The position numbers and the translations under genes were made by a program. From assembly GCA_021737785.1 (NCBI GenBank), contig JAIPDI010000040.1, positions 1 through 50,537 of the forward strand: a DNA stretch of 50,537 nucleotides, written 5' to 3'. Below are positions 8,338 through 16,716 of this stretch, one piece after another. Source of the DNA: Deltaproteobacteria bacterium. GTDB lineage: Bacteria; Desulfobacterota; DSM-4660; Desulfatiglandales; Desulfatiglandaceae. Numbering within the stretch: the first letter of the stretch is position 1; each line of letters opens with the position of its first letter. The notes under the pieces are model-generated. The model worked only from the letters and a program-made list of their open reading frames with translations. It had not been told where the DNA came from and did not search any database.

Positions 8338-8946
8338 ATGAGGACAGCCTGGCTTATCATATTTTTCGGCGTGTTAACATGGTCCGGGATATCTCCGAAA
8401 TACCCACTGGTCTGGTTTCTGGAGGTGGCGCCCGCTTTGGCGGGGTTCATCGCCTTGTGCGCCACATATAAGAAATTCCGTCTTACACGTCTTGCTTATA
8501 CCCTGATACTGATCCATTGCATTATTCTGATGATCGGAGGCCATTATACCTATGCAGAGGTCCCGTTATTTAACTGGATACGGGATTATCTTGAACTTGA
8601 GAGAAACAACTACGACAAGGTCGGGCATTTTGCCCAGGGTTTTGTTCCTGCCATTATTGCACGGGAGATATTCATGAGGCAGTCGGTTATAAAGAATGGC
8701 GCATGGCAAAACTTTCTTATCGTATGCGTGTGCCTTGCATTGAGTGCATTCTACGAGCTTATTGAATGGTGGGGTGCCCTTGTCTCCAGTGAATCTGCCG
8801 AGGCCTTTTTAGCTACGCAGGGCTATGTATGGGATACCCAATCGGATATGGCCTTCGCACTGCTGGGCGCGATATCGGCATTGGTTCTTCTCTCCAGGGC
8901 GCATGATCGTCAACTCAAGAGGATCCAAGGATCGAAAGGCGGGTGA
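8338..8946 (+). CDS. DUF2238 (YjdF-like) inner-membrane protein
   Basis: About 202 residues with five to six hydrophobic helices. The diagnostic stretches NNYDKVGHFAQGFVPAIIARE, split by helices from FYELIEWW and WDTQSDM, match the DUF2238/YjdF family, whose function is unknown. The conserved acidic/His residues sit between helices, which suggests a membrane-embedded active or metal site (inference). ATG 8338 is preferred; a TTG at 8308 in the same frame would add ten residues and overlap the protease stop. It follows the protease closely and may be co-transcribed. Confidence 0.85.
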   Translation: MRTAWLIIFFGVLTWSGISPKYPLVWFLEVAPALAGFIALCATYKKFRLTRLAYTLILIHCIILMIGGHYTYAEVPLFNWIRDYLELERNNYDKVGHFAQGFVPAIIAREIFMRQSVIKNGAWQNFLIVCVCLALSAFYELIEWWGALVSSESAEAFLATQGYVWDTQSDMAFALLGAISALVLLSRAHDRQLKRIQGSKGG

Positions 8947-9602
8947 CATCCTAGGCGTATCATGACCCATCCGATGACCCGCCTCAGACTCAGACAGCTC
9001 CTCCCGGATCAGTGTGGGCCTCTTCCAATAGATGACCGTGGACCGATTGGGCAAGCCCTTTGTCTTCATTTCCCGTGAAAATGGATTAGCAAAGCGCGCA
9101 GGCTCCGGATCAGCCTCCCGGAGCCGGCAGACTCACCCTGTCTCGCAACCCGGCTTCGGATGGGTTGGCCTGACGCCATGTCATATAAGTAGCACTGCAG
9201 AACAGAATAGGGTGTTGACCTGATTTTATTGCGGTCCATCCGGGGTATAATTAGAGCCTGAACGAAAATCACGCCTTGGCGTGATTCAGGCAGAATTGGG
9301 AATTGAGGAATTCCGAATTGGTGGAATAAAGTTTAAATTAATAAAAGCAATTTTTCGATTCGACCCCTTTTGAATTTCCGGGTTTCCGTTCAGCCATTAA
9401 ATTAGATATACAGTTCGAAGGTCATTTCAAAGGTGAATTTACAGACATAAACATAGCCTATCACAACCGGGCAAAGAAAATGGGATGATTTTTCTGTTGG
9501 TGACCCGCCGCAACCAGAATCACCATATATGAAAGCCGATGAATTCGTCGCCTTATCGAATACATCAGAACCGGAAAAGAGAGTTTCATAAGGGGGAACG
9601 TC
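8947..9602. other. Non-coding stretch with hairpin and dispersed repeat
   Basis: No credible gene. A perfect 8-bp GGCTCCGG/CCGGAGCC hairpin lies at 9101-9125 without a T-run. A ~136-bp repeat element occupies 9256-9393. The last 200 bases before the cytochrome are AT-rich and contain CCGGGCAAAG with a following stem, which I examined as a possible c-di-GMP riboswitch and did not accept. Confidence 0.5.
9256..9393. repeat. Dispersed ~136-bp repeat, copy A
   Basis: It begins GCCTGAACGAAAA and ends GGTTTCCGTTCAG, which are imperfect inverted ends. Inside lie a perfect hairpin AATCACGCC-TT-GGCGTGATT (9267-9286), GAATTG-rich AT tract, and TTTCCGGGTTTCCGTTC. Copy B at 14068-14202 shares the ends, order and length but differs internally. 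Confidence 0.75.
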
Positions 9603-11465
9603 ATGAAATGGAACACATTCTTACTGATTCTGTTCTGTGCGATTATGGTTTCCGGACCCGGAACAGCCCTGTCCCAACCTCAGCCTCCTGTGGTGACCCC
9701 GTTCGTCTCCGGGACCTGGGCCCAATTTTCCTGGACCGGGGTAAGCGGGGCAACCGGCTATACCCTTTCTTATGCGCCGAAGACCTCCACGGGCTTTGGA
9801 TCCATCGTAACCGTGGATGTGGGGATGCAAACCCGTCTGTCGGTCTACCTTTGGCCCGGAGCCGCGTATTACATGGCGGTTCAGTCTCGCGATGCTTCGG
9901 GAGTAAGTCCGTATTCCAACATCGTAGAGGTTGTCATTGAAGATCCGGGGCCGCTTTCCGGGGAGTTTCAGGTGTTTGCCTTTAATGACCTGGGCATGCA
10001 CTGCTACGACCCGGATTTTTCGGTATTCAGCATCCTGCCGCTTTACAATGTGCTGAATGCGCAGGTGATCCAAAAGGGGACGGCTCCCAAGATCATGGGT
10101 CCGGCCGTCTCGGTCACGTACCAGGCCATGGCCGATCAGACCGGCTCCATCAACATGACAAGCGCCGGCAAGACAAATTTCTGGGATTATGTCCTCCCCC
10201 TGTTCGGCGCCGATCTTCAGGTGGATGAAGGGCTCATGGGGGCCAAGATGCCGGGCATCACCAATCAACCCCAACCTCTTCCGTGGGAAGGGGAAAATGT
10301 GTATTGGTTTAGTGCCGCAGGAATTCCGATTACTTCCTTGGACGACAATTTGAACGTCAACTCCTATCCCCTGATGAATGTTAAGGCCATGGATCCTTTA
10401 AACACCGCTGTCCTTTCCTCCCTGCCCGTGGTGGTTCCCATATCGGATGAGATGAATTGCAACGTCTGTCATGCCACCGGAAATGTGGGGGCTTCCATTT
10501 CCGGCCTGCCATGGAGCGCCAATGCCAACCCGGCGATCCAGTATAGGGAAAACGTCCTGATCCTTCATGATTATAGAAACGGCACGAACCTGTTCAACAG
10601 TCAGCCGGTTCTCTGCGCCTCCTGTCACTATTCTCCGGCCCTGGACCTGACCCATGCCGGACCGGTGGGACCGCAGATAACCAACCCGACCCTTTCCCGG
10701 GCCGTACATGGATATCACGCCACAAGGACCCCTGTGGATCCACCCAGTGGAAATGCCTGTTATTATTGCCATCCGGGTGAAAATACCCAATGTGCTCGAG
10801 GGGCCATGGATACGGCGGGTCTGAGTTGTTCGGACTGTCACGGCACCCTGACCGCCGTGGGCCATGCAAACCGGACCCCCTGGACGGATCTCCCCACGTG
10901 CCAGTCCTGCCACACGGGGGATGCCCTCAACAATTATGACGGCCAGATCATTCGACGCAGGACCTATGCCGACAGCCCGGATCAGGCCACTTTTATTGTT
11001 GCAGCCAATAAGCGATTTGCCGAGCAGGCCGGGACGCTTTATCGGAACAGCGTCGGACATAACGGTGTGAGCTGCCCGTCCTGTCATGGCAGTCCCCATG
11101 CCATATGGCCTTCACGGGAAGCGAATGACAACTTGGCAGCCCTTCAGATTCAGGGTCATGACGGCATGATCACTGAATGTGCGGCCTGCCATGGAAGCGG
11201 ATTGCCCTTGACCCTTAACGGACCTCATGGCATTCACAATGTAAACAGTCAGGCATGGGTCAAGGACCATGAAGAATTCAAGTCTCAGGCGGCCTGTGGG
11301 ACGTGCCATGGTGCGACCGGAGACGGGACGGTGATTTCAAAGGCCGCGGCAGACCGAATTTTTGAGGTGGAAGATCGTATTGTCGCCATTCCCAAGGGTA
11401 CGCAGATCGGTTGCGGTCTTTGCCATGAAAATGAGCTTGTCGGGGATGACGACGACGATGATTGA
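9603..11465 (+). CDS. FN3-domain nonaheme cytochrome c
   Basis: A 620-residue exported protein. The signal peptide (1-24, ending ALS-QP) is followed by a fibronectin type III domain (~27-115), a ~165-residue region without heme motifs (begins FAFNDLGMHCYD), then nine CXXCH sites: CNVCH, CASCH, CYYCH, CSDCH, CQSCH, CPSCH, CAACH, CGTCH and CGLCH. Nine covalent c-type hemes are therefore expected, in the periplasm or on the cell surface. The C-terminus is a run of six Asp. A strong AAGGGGGAAC ribosome site precedes ATG 9603. No partner reductase or quinol oxidase is adjacent, so the redox partner is unknown. Extracellular electron transfer or respiratory electron storage are possible roles (inference). 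Confidence 0.93.
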   Translation: MKWNTFLLILFCAIMVSGPGTALSQPQPPVVTPFVSGTWAQFSWTGVSGATGYTLSYAPKTSTGFGSIVTVDVGMQTRLSVYLWPGAAYYMAVQSRDASGVSPYSNIVEVVIEDPGPLSGEFQVFAFNDLGMHCYDPDFSVFSILPLYNVLNAQVIQKGTAPKIMGPAVSVTYQAMADQTGSINMTSAGKTNFWDYVLPLFGADLQVDEGLMGAKMPGITNQPQPLPWEGENVYWFSAAGIPITSLDDNLNVNSYPLMNVKAMDPLNTAVLSSLPVVVPISDEMNCNVCHATGNVGASISGLPWSANANPAIQYRENVLILHDYRNGTNLFNSQPVLCASCHYSPALDLTHAGPVGPQITNPTLSRAVHGYHATRTPVDPPSGNACYYCHPGENTQCARGAMDTAGLSCSDCHGTLTAVGHANRTPWTDLPTCQSCHTGDALNNYDGQIIRRRTYADSPDQATFIVAANKRFAEQAGTLYRNSVGHNGVSCPSCHGSPHAIWPSREANDNLAALQIQGHDGMITECAACHGSGLPLTLNGPHGIHNVNSQAWVKDHEEFKSQAACGTCHGATGDGTVISKAAADRIFEVEDRIVAIPKGTQIGCGLCHENELVGDDDDDD

Positions 11466-11520
11466 TCAATGGATGACTTTGTGAAGTCCGGTAAGGTAAA
11501 AAGATTAGCGTGAAAAGGAG

Positions 11521-11967
11521 TTACTGAGATTGCGAAGCAGACACCCTCGTAAGGGTGATCGGTCTGATAACTCCGCGGTCACCCGGCTCCTTGATCACCT
11601 CGTCAATAATCGTATACTTGGAATAAAGACCGTTAAAAGAGTCTTTGTTCGCAGCCTTTAAATCCGCAGTGTAGTGTACTCTATCCCCTGAATACATCAC
11701 CAGATATAGGCTGCTCCCGCTGACGACCCCATTGACATGATAGTCTCCCAAAACTCCGGTAACTGAACGGCCTTCCTGCGTGAACTCCGCGGCACCCCAT
11801 TCCGGTGAATTCCATGCGCCTGAAACATTAATTTCCGGTTCGGCTGTCTTCGTATCCAGCCAGTGTTGGCCCCTGGTCATGGGTATGCCGCAAGATGCAA
11901 AAAAGAAGCCCAGGAGAACGACCCATACGATTGCGTAACATCTGTGAAGGAAAGATCTTGATTCCAT
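11521..11967 (-). CDS. Small lipoprotein of unknown function
   Basis: A 148-residue predicted lipoprotein. A hydrophobic helix ends in the lipobox FFASC with lipidated Cys26, followed by a beta-rich domain of ~110 residues. ATG at 11967 is chosen because GGAGGT lies six bases upstream; a longer frame from 12084 adds a non-signal extension. It converges on the cytochrome gene (55-base gap). No family recognised. Confidence 0.75.
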   Translation of the reverse strand: MESRSFLHRCYAIVWVVLLGFFFASCGIPMTRGQHWLDTKTAEPEINVSGAWNSPEWGAAEFTQEGRSVTGVLGDYHVNGVVSGSSLYLVMYSGDRVHYTADLKAANKDSFNGLYSKYTIIDEVIKEPGDRGVIRPITLTRVSASQSQ

Positions 11968-12189
11968 ACGACACCTCCATCTGAATTGACGCCACTGATA
12001 AAAGCTTGTTTTGATGGTAAAGTGTACGTCAAGAATGCACGGCGTGTCAAGAAGCGCCCTTAACGGGATTGATCCCGGCGGCAAAAGGTATGTATTGAGA
12101 TTTTATTGAAAGATGGATTACTAAATGTTAGAAATGCATCTTCCTTCCGCGTTAAACGGAGATTAAGATGTATCATGGAGGAGGATTTC

Positions 12190-13320
12190 ATGAAAATCCC
12201 GTTCACCCCGCTTGCGATCGGAGATCTTACCCTAAAGAATCGTTTCGTCCGTTCGGCCACCTATGATGGGGGAGCGGACCCTGGCGGATTTGTTTCAGAG
12301 TGGCAGATTGACCTGTACACCGCCCTGGCCAGAGGAGAGGTCGGGCTGATCGTCAGCGGCATCTTTAACGTGGATTCAGCGGGAAAGATTTCCCCGTCTC
12401 AAAACTCAATCCAACGGGATCATTCCATCGAAGGCTTGTCATGGCTGGTCAACGCGGTTCATGAACATGGTTCCAAACTGGCGGTTCAGCTCTTTCACGG
12501 CGGCAGGGAGGCCTTTCGCCGTCAGGGGGCGTTGGGTCGGCGTGCCCTGGGTCCCTCGGATCTGGAGCCGGGAGAGGACCCTTATTTTGAAGGTGCCTGC
12601 AGGGGCATGACAGCTGAGGAAATCGAGGCCGTCATCGATGCCTTCGGAAAGGCTGCGGGCCGGGTCAAGAGGGCGGGGGCCGACGCGGTGCAGGTACATG
12701 GCGCCCACGCCTACCTCCTTTCCCAGTTCCTCTCCCCCCAAAGTAACCGGAGAAAAGACAACTGGGGCGGTCCTCTTGAAAACCGCCTTCGACTGCACAA
12801 AAGGGTCTATGCCGCGGTGCGAAAGGCAGTGGGGAAGAAATACCCGGTAATGATCAAGCTGGGGGTGGCGGACGGGTTCGCCGGCGGGCTCGAATTTGAG
12901 GAAGGTTTGCAGGCGGCGGTGCAACTGGCTGACCTCGGCTATGACGCTATCGAGGTCAGCCAGGGTCTCAGGGGGGGTGACTTCACCCAAGCCGAGTTCC
13001 GCCCGAAGATCGTCAAAAGGGAGCAAGAGGGTTACTTCCGGGAATGGTGCCGGCAAGTCAAGGCGAAAGTCAATGTGCCGGTAACCATGGTGGGGGGACT
13101 GCGCAGTCGAGACCTGATGGAGGAGGTCTTAAGCGCGGGTCACGCCGACCTCGTGGCCCTGTGCCGGCCGTTGATTCGGGAGCCGGACCTAATCGCCTCC
13201 TGGAGCACCGGTGAGGAACGCCGGCCCACCTGCATCTCGTGTAACGGCTGTTTTGATCTGATTTTGACCGGCGCACGGTTAAAATGTGTCCTCGGGGAAA
13301 AAGAGGACGCACATCTGTGA
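12190..13320 (+). CDS. NADH:flavin oxidoreductase, Old Yellow Enzyme family
   Basis: A 376-residue TIM-barrel FMN enzyme. Visible family motifs: LKNRFVRSATYDG at the N-terminus, QLFHGGREAF, VHGAHAYLLSQFLSPQ.NRR..WGG, and the FMN-phosphate site MVGGLRS with ALCRPLIREPDL. The C-terminus CISCNGCFDLILTGARLKC supplies four Cys in the spacing of the 4Fe-4S cluster of 2,4-dienoyl-CoA reductase-type members, but the following FAD/NAD domain is missing, so the protein ends just after the cluster. Start chosen at 12190 for its GGAGGAGG site; the frame is open 28 codons upstream. It likely reduces an enone or enoyl-CoA, with the substrate unknown. Confidence 0.9.
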   Translation: MKIPFTPLAIGDLTLKNRFVRSATYDGGADPGGFVSEWQIDLYTALARGEVGLIVSGIFNVDSAGKISPSQNSIQRDHSIEGLSWLVNAVHEHGSKLAVQLFHGGREAFRRQGALGRRALGPSDLEPGEDPYFEGACRGMTAEEIEAVIDAFGKAAGRVKRAGADAVQVHGAHAYLLSQFLSPQSNRRKDNWGGPLENRLRLHKRVYAAVRKAVGKKYPVMIKLGVADGFAGGLEFEEGLQAAVQLADLGYDAIEVSQGLRGGDFTQAEFRPKIVKREQEGYFREWCRQVKAKVNVPVTMVGGLRSRDLMEEVLSAGHADLVALCRPLIREPDLIASWSTGEERRPTCISCNGCFDLILTGARLKCVLGEKEDAHL

Positions 13321-13458
13321 TGTGGTGGGGGTGCGCTCCGAACGACCGCCCCGATGCCTTGAATAAACGCGACCAGAAGGCCCTGGAATGAACCTGGAGG
13401 GAAGTTCTTGCCAGGCAGATTCAGGTGCCGAGATGTCAGGGCTTGAGAGAGATTTCTT

Positions 13459-13938
13459 ATGAAGGATAATTCTGAACTCAAAAGACAGGCCCTGGAACTC
13501 ATCAACCGGCAGAGCACCATGACCCTGGCCACGGCCCGTGATAATACGCCCTGGGCCGCGCCGGTGTACTACGTGTTTTACCAATCCGCGTTTTTCTTCT
13601 TTTCAGATCCGGAGTCCAGACATATTATCGAAGCGATGGAAAGCAAACAGGCGTCAGCCGCCATCTACCCCTATGCCGACACCTGGCAGGGCATCAAGGG
13701 AATTCAGATGTCCGGCGCCGTTCGGCAATTGACACCCGGTATCACCGCTGTTCAAGCCATTCGCGCATATACCAGAAAATTTAGATTTGTCAGAGAGTTC
13801 TTTGACGCCGGTCAGGCATTGAACCTGGAAAACTTTGTCAAGCGATTCAAGGTTCGTTTCTACAGGCTGGATCCCCGAATCGTTTACTACCTGGACAATC
13901 AGATCAAATTCGGGTTCAGGGAGAGAATAACGCTATGA
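13459..13938 (+). CDS. Pyridoxamine 5'-phosphate oxidase-like (YhbP-type) flavin-binding protein
   Basis: A 159-residue split-barrel protein. TMTLATARDNTPWAAPVYYVF near the N-terminus, split by one turn from FFFSDPESRH, matches PNPOx-like/YhbP proteins that bind FMN, heme or F420. The family is broad, so the cofactor is not certain. It starts 138 bases after the OYE gene on the same strand and could be co-expressed. ATG 13459 is the first good start. Confidence 0.8.
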   Translation: MKDNSELKRQALELINRQSTMTLATARDNTPWAAPVYYVFYQSAFFFFSDPESRHIIEAMESKQASAAIYPYADTWQGIKGIQMSGAVRQLTPGITAVQAIRAYTRKFRFVREFFDAGQALNLENFVKRFKVRFYRLDPRIVYYLDNQIKFGFRERITL

Positions 13939-14067
13939 CGCCGCGGTTAATGGGGCTGCGCCAAGATGGATCTGCCAAAGACTTTTCTCCATATCCTGCA
14001 TCATAAGGGGAACAGAAATATCGTGTCAAGATGCGCCTTGGATGCCTGCATCCATATATCTTGCAGT

Positions 14068-14202
14068 GCCTGAACGAAAACCCCGTTCAGGCACAATTGA
14101 ATATTCAAGAATTGAAAATTGAAAATTGATGGAACAAAATTTACATTAACAGAACCTCTTGTCATATTTCACTATTTCTTGATTTTCCGGGTTTCCGTTC
14201 GG
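14068..14202. repeat. Dispersed ~136-bp repeat, copy B
   Basis: It starts GCCTGAACGAAAA inside an 11-bp perfect hairpin (14066-14094, GTGCCTGAACG/CGTTCAGGCAC) and ends GGTTTCCGTTCGG. The middle has the same GAATTG-type AT-rich tract and TTTCCGGGTTTCCGTTC end as copy A at 9256-9393. Confidence 0.75.
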
Positions 14203-14509
14203 GTACTATCTAAAGTTGATTTTGGCATCGGGTCATCCATTTACGTATGAGGCCATATGCATGCAGGGGCCCTCAATATGGAAAGCCGCCTTGACACTGA
14301 TGATCCACCCGGATACACTATGAAGCGGCCAGGGCTTCTGATTAACTCAATTTTACCCACGGATTCGTATGGGCGCCCCCGTTGTCTTTTTACTCATCGG
14401 AATACGGGTTTTGCCCCATTGTCGTGAGATTGGAATATGGAAATAATGTCTTGCATGGTTGGGGAATTTGTTCCCTTTTGTAAGTATCTTGAGAGTCCAA
14501 AGTTCTCAC

Positions 14510-14611
14510 GTCATGCCGGACTTGATCCCCGCAAGTACGGGATCTTCGACCGGCATCCAGAACATTTAACTTATCAAAAAGACACTGGATTCCGGCTTTC
14601 GCCGGAATGAC
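14510..14611. repeat. REP-like palindromic element
   Basis: GTCATGCCGG at the left pairs with CCGGAATGAC at the right. Inside are CCCCGCAAGTACGGG and GGATTCCGGCTTTCGCCGG hairpins. Nearly the same 100-bp unit recurs at 45163-45259, and a related unit lies within 36474-36622. Confidence 0.8.
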
Positions 14612-14731
14612 GGCCTGGAATTTATGCATTCAATAAAATCAATACATTACGAGAACTTTGGACTGTGGAGTAAGTATTGAGAGATTGTTTTTTCCAAAAA
14701 CTTCAGAATACCATCCAATGGAGACCACACT

Positions 14732-15292
14732 ATGAACCGTTCGAACGCTGCAATGTTGATTGTCGGTATGACCGTGCTGCTGTGGCTGACCGGGTGCGCC
14801 ACGGAGCCTTATGTCAGCGGCGGCAGTTTTGATCAGGAAACCGCCGCTGCCATTACCTTGTTCACGAGGAGCGATCGCACCATGCAAAACCTTTTTGACT
14901 CCGCTGCCGGATATGCGGTCTTTCCGACGGTGACCAAGGGGGCTATCGGCATCGGTGCTGCGCATGGGGACGGACAGGTGTTTGCCGACGGGAGATTGAT
15001 CGGCCTCTCCTCGGTGAGCCAGGGCACTATCGGCCTGCAACTAGGGGCTCAGGAATACGCCGAGGTGATTTTCTTCCGGGACAAAGTCGCCCTGGACAGG
15101 TTTGCAGAGGGTCAGTGGGCGTTGAGCGCGCAGGCCACGGCCGTCGCCGCCTCCGAGGGAGCGGCCGCCGATGCGAACTACCAGAAAGGCGTGCTGGTGT
15201 TCACCCTTGCCAAGGGTGGCCTGATGTTTGAAGCCAGCGTCGGCGGTCAGCGGTTCACGTTTACCCCGCTGCGCAAGCTGCCGCTGTATTGA
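14732..15292 (+). CDS. SYLF/YSC84-domain lipoprotein
   Basis: A 186-residue lipoprotein with lipobox WLTGC (Cys22). The mature part has the YSC84/SYLF pattern: an N-terminal helix, AGYAVFPTVTKGAIGIGAAHG, GLQLGAQEYAEVIFF and a closing KGGLMFEASVGGQ. In eukaryotes the SYLF domain binds lipid and actin; in bacteria its role is unclear and it is usually a periplasmic lipoprotein. It stands alone between repeat-rich DNA and a small Cys-rich gene. Confidence 0.88.
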   Translation: MNRSNAAMLIVGMTVLLWLTGCATEPYVSGGSFDQETAAAITLFTRSDRTMQNLFDSAAGYAVFPTVTKGAIGIGAAHGDGQVFADGRLIGLSSVSQGTIGLQLGAQEYAEVIFFRDKVALDRFAEGQWALSAQATAVAASEGAAADANYQKGVLVFTLAKGGLMFEASVGGQRFTFTPLRKLPLY

Positions 15293-15428
15293 CACCCCGT
15301 GACGTCTGCTTTTCGGAATGATGGCAGACGGGATTCAGTCTGCGGCTTTGCGGTAGTTCAGTATTCGTTAAAGGTCGGATAACAGTTCACCCCGAGGGGT
15401 TGAACCCCCTTTGATACCCTGATAAATT

Positions 15429-15680
15429 ATGCCATACGTCACCTGCACCAAAAAAAAATCACATCCAAAGGTCAGCATTGAGGTCTGTACCCGATGCAGG
15501 GTGAAGAACTGTCCCGATTATCAGGAGTACTGTCAACCCACCTTGTTTCCCGCTTTGATTCAAGAAAAAACCTTCAGGTCACCCGTTAAAATACGGAAAT
15601 CCAAACCCGAACCCCTTGCAAACGGCCCTGTGCAGCTGTCATTCATCGGACCGGCTGAACCATCAAGACAAAATAATTGA
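15429..15680 (+). CDS. Small Cys-rich hypothetical protein
   Basis: An 83-residue protein with Cys at VTCTKK, EVCTRCRVKNC and EYCQP, a spacing suited to a zinc or iron-sulfur site, followed by a basic Pro-rich tail. Its codon use and the compact N-terminal Cys domain suggest a real gene, but I cannot assign a function. It lies 66 bases upstream of the hydrolase gene in the same direction. Confidence 0.6.
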   Translation: MPYVTCTKKKSHPKVSIEVCTRCRVKNCPDYQEYCQPTLFPALIQEKTFRSPVKIRKSKPEPLANGPVQLSFIGPAEPSRQNN

Positions 15681-15746
15681 TCGCAGTTGCCGTTATCATG
15701 AAGATTCGATTCCATTACTGAGAAACACCTGCTGGAGAATAGACAA

Positions 15747-16592
15747 ATGGAACATCAAGACGGGTTTTTCAAAGGCATCCGGGATACCCGGATATACTAT
15801 CACACCTGGTTGCCTGACGGCGATCCGAAAGGCATCCTGATCGTGGTGCATGGACTTGCCGAACACTCGGGACGGTACATGAATCTTGTCGATCACTTTG
15901 TGCCCCTGGGTTACGCCGTATATGGGATGGATCATATCGGGCATGGGCAGTCCGAGGGCGCCAGGGTCTATGTCCAGCGGTTTGAGGATTACACCGGTAC
16001 CCTCAAGATCTTCCGTGACATGGTAGGACAATGGCATCCTGAAACGCCGGTCTTCCTGGTAGGACACAGCATGGGGGGATTGATCTCCGCGGTCTATCTC
16101 CTGGAACACCAGTCAGAGATAACAGGGGCCGTACTCACCGGTCCCAGCGTGAAGGTCTCCGACAACACGTCGCCCATCACGGTCTTCTTTGGAAAGATGT
16201 TTTCCGCCTTGATCCCTAAACTTGGCGTGATACGGCTGGAGGCAGAAGGGATCAGCCGGGATCCGGCGGTTGTGGCGGCCTATGTCAATGATCCTATGGT
16301 TTACAGCGGGAAGATCCCCGCCCGGCTGGCTGCCGAACTGCTCAAGGCGATGCAGCGGGTATCGGCTGAAGGCGCCGGGATCACCCTGCCCGTATTGATC
16401 ATCCAAGGGGGGAAAGACAGGCTGGTGGATCCTTCAGGGGCCCGGATGCTCTATGAAAAGATTACATCAAGGGATAAAACCATCAAGATCTATGATGAGC
16501 TCTACCATGAAGTATTCAATGAACCGGAGCATGATCAAGTTCTAAGCTTTGTGGAAGGATGGCTGGCGTCACACCTCGGTTCACAGGGGTAA
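15747..16592 (+). CDS. Alpha/beta hydrolase, monoacylglycerol lipase/lysophospholipase type
   Basis: A 281-residue Hydrolase_4 protein. The nucleophile elbow GHSMGG places Ser108; Asp224 (QGGKDRLVD) and His254 (ELYHEVFNE) complete the triad. HGLAEHSGRY near 35 is the oxyanion region and YHE.FNE is typical of monoglyceride lipases/lysophospholipase L2. It has no signal peptide, so probably acts in the cytoplasm or on the inner membrane face on monoacyl lipids. ATG 15747 gives the standard family length. Confidence 0.9.
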   Translation: MEHQDGFFKGIRDTRIYYHTWLPDGDPKGILIVVHGLAEHSGRYMNLVDHFVPLGYAVYGMDHIGHGQSEGARVYVQRFEDYTGTLKIFRDMVGQWHPETPVFLVGHSMGGLISAVYLLEHQSEITGAVLTGPSVKVSDNTSPITVFFGKMFSALIPKLGVIRLEAEGISRDPAVVAAYVNDPMVYSGKIPARLAAELLKAMQRVSAEGAGITLPVLIIQGGKDRLVDPSGARMLYEKITSRDKTIKIYDELYHEVFNEPEHDQVLSFVEGWLASHLGSQG

Positions 16593-16716
16593 CCATTTGC
16601 CGAATTCGGCGCATCCGGAACGTCTGCCCTGAAGCAGGGCGTTGATAGACAGGCCCGTTGGATGTCGGGCAAAGGGCCGGCCTTCATGATGTGCAATGGG
16701 CCGGGCCTTTGAAATG

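Larger units (their letters stand above)
13939..14731. other. Non-coding stretch with two repeat elements
   Basis: No convincing gene. It holds repeat copy B (14068-14202) and a REP-like palindrome (14510-14611). A 56-codon plus-strand frame from about 14258 is open but has no recognisable content or ribosome site. Confidence 0.5.

Noticed and set aside
9440-9600. Possible GEMM-I c-di-GMP riboswitch before the nonaheme cytochrome (CCGGGCAAAG, later GGTGACCC)
   Set aside because: The second conserved block GACGCAAAGCC is absent and the stems do not match the class.
14258-14428. 56-codon plus-strand open frame
   Set aside because: No ribosome site, no recognisable motif, and it lies in repeat-rich non-coding DNA.
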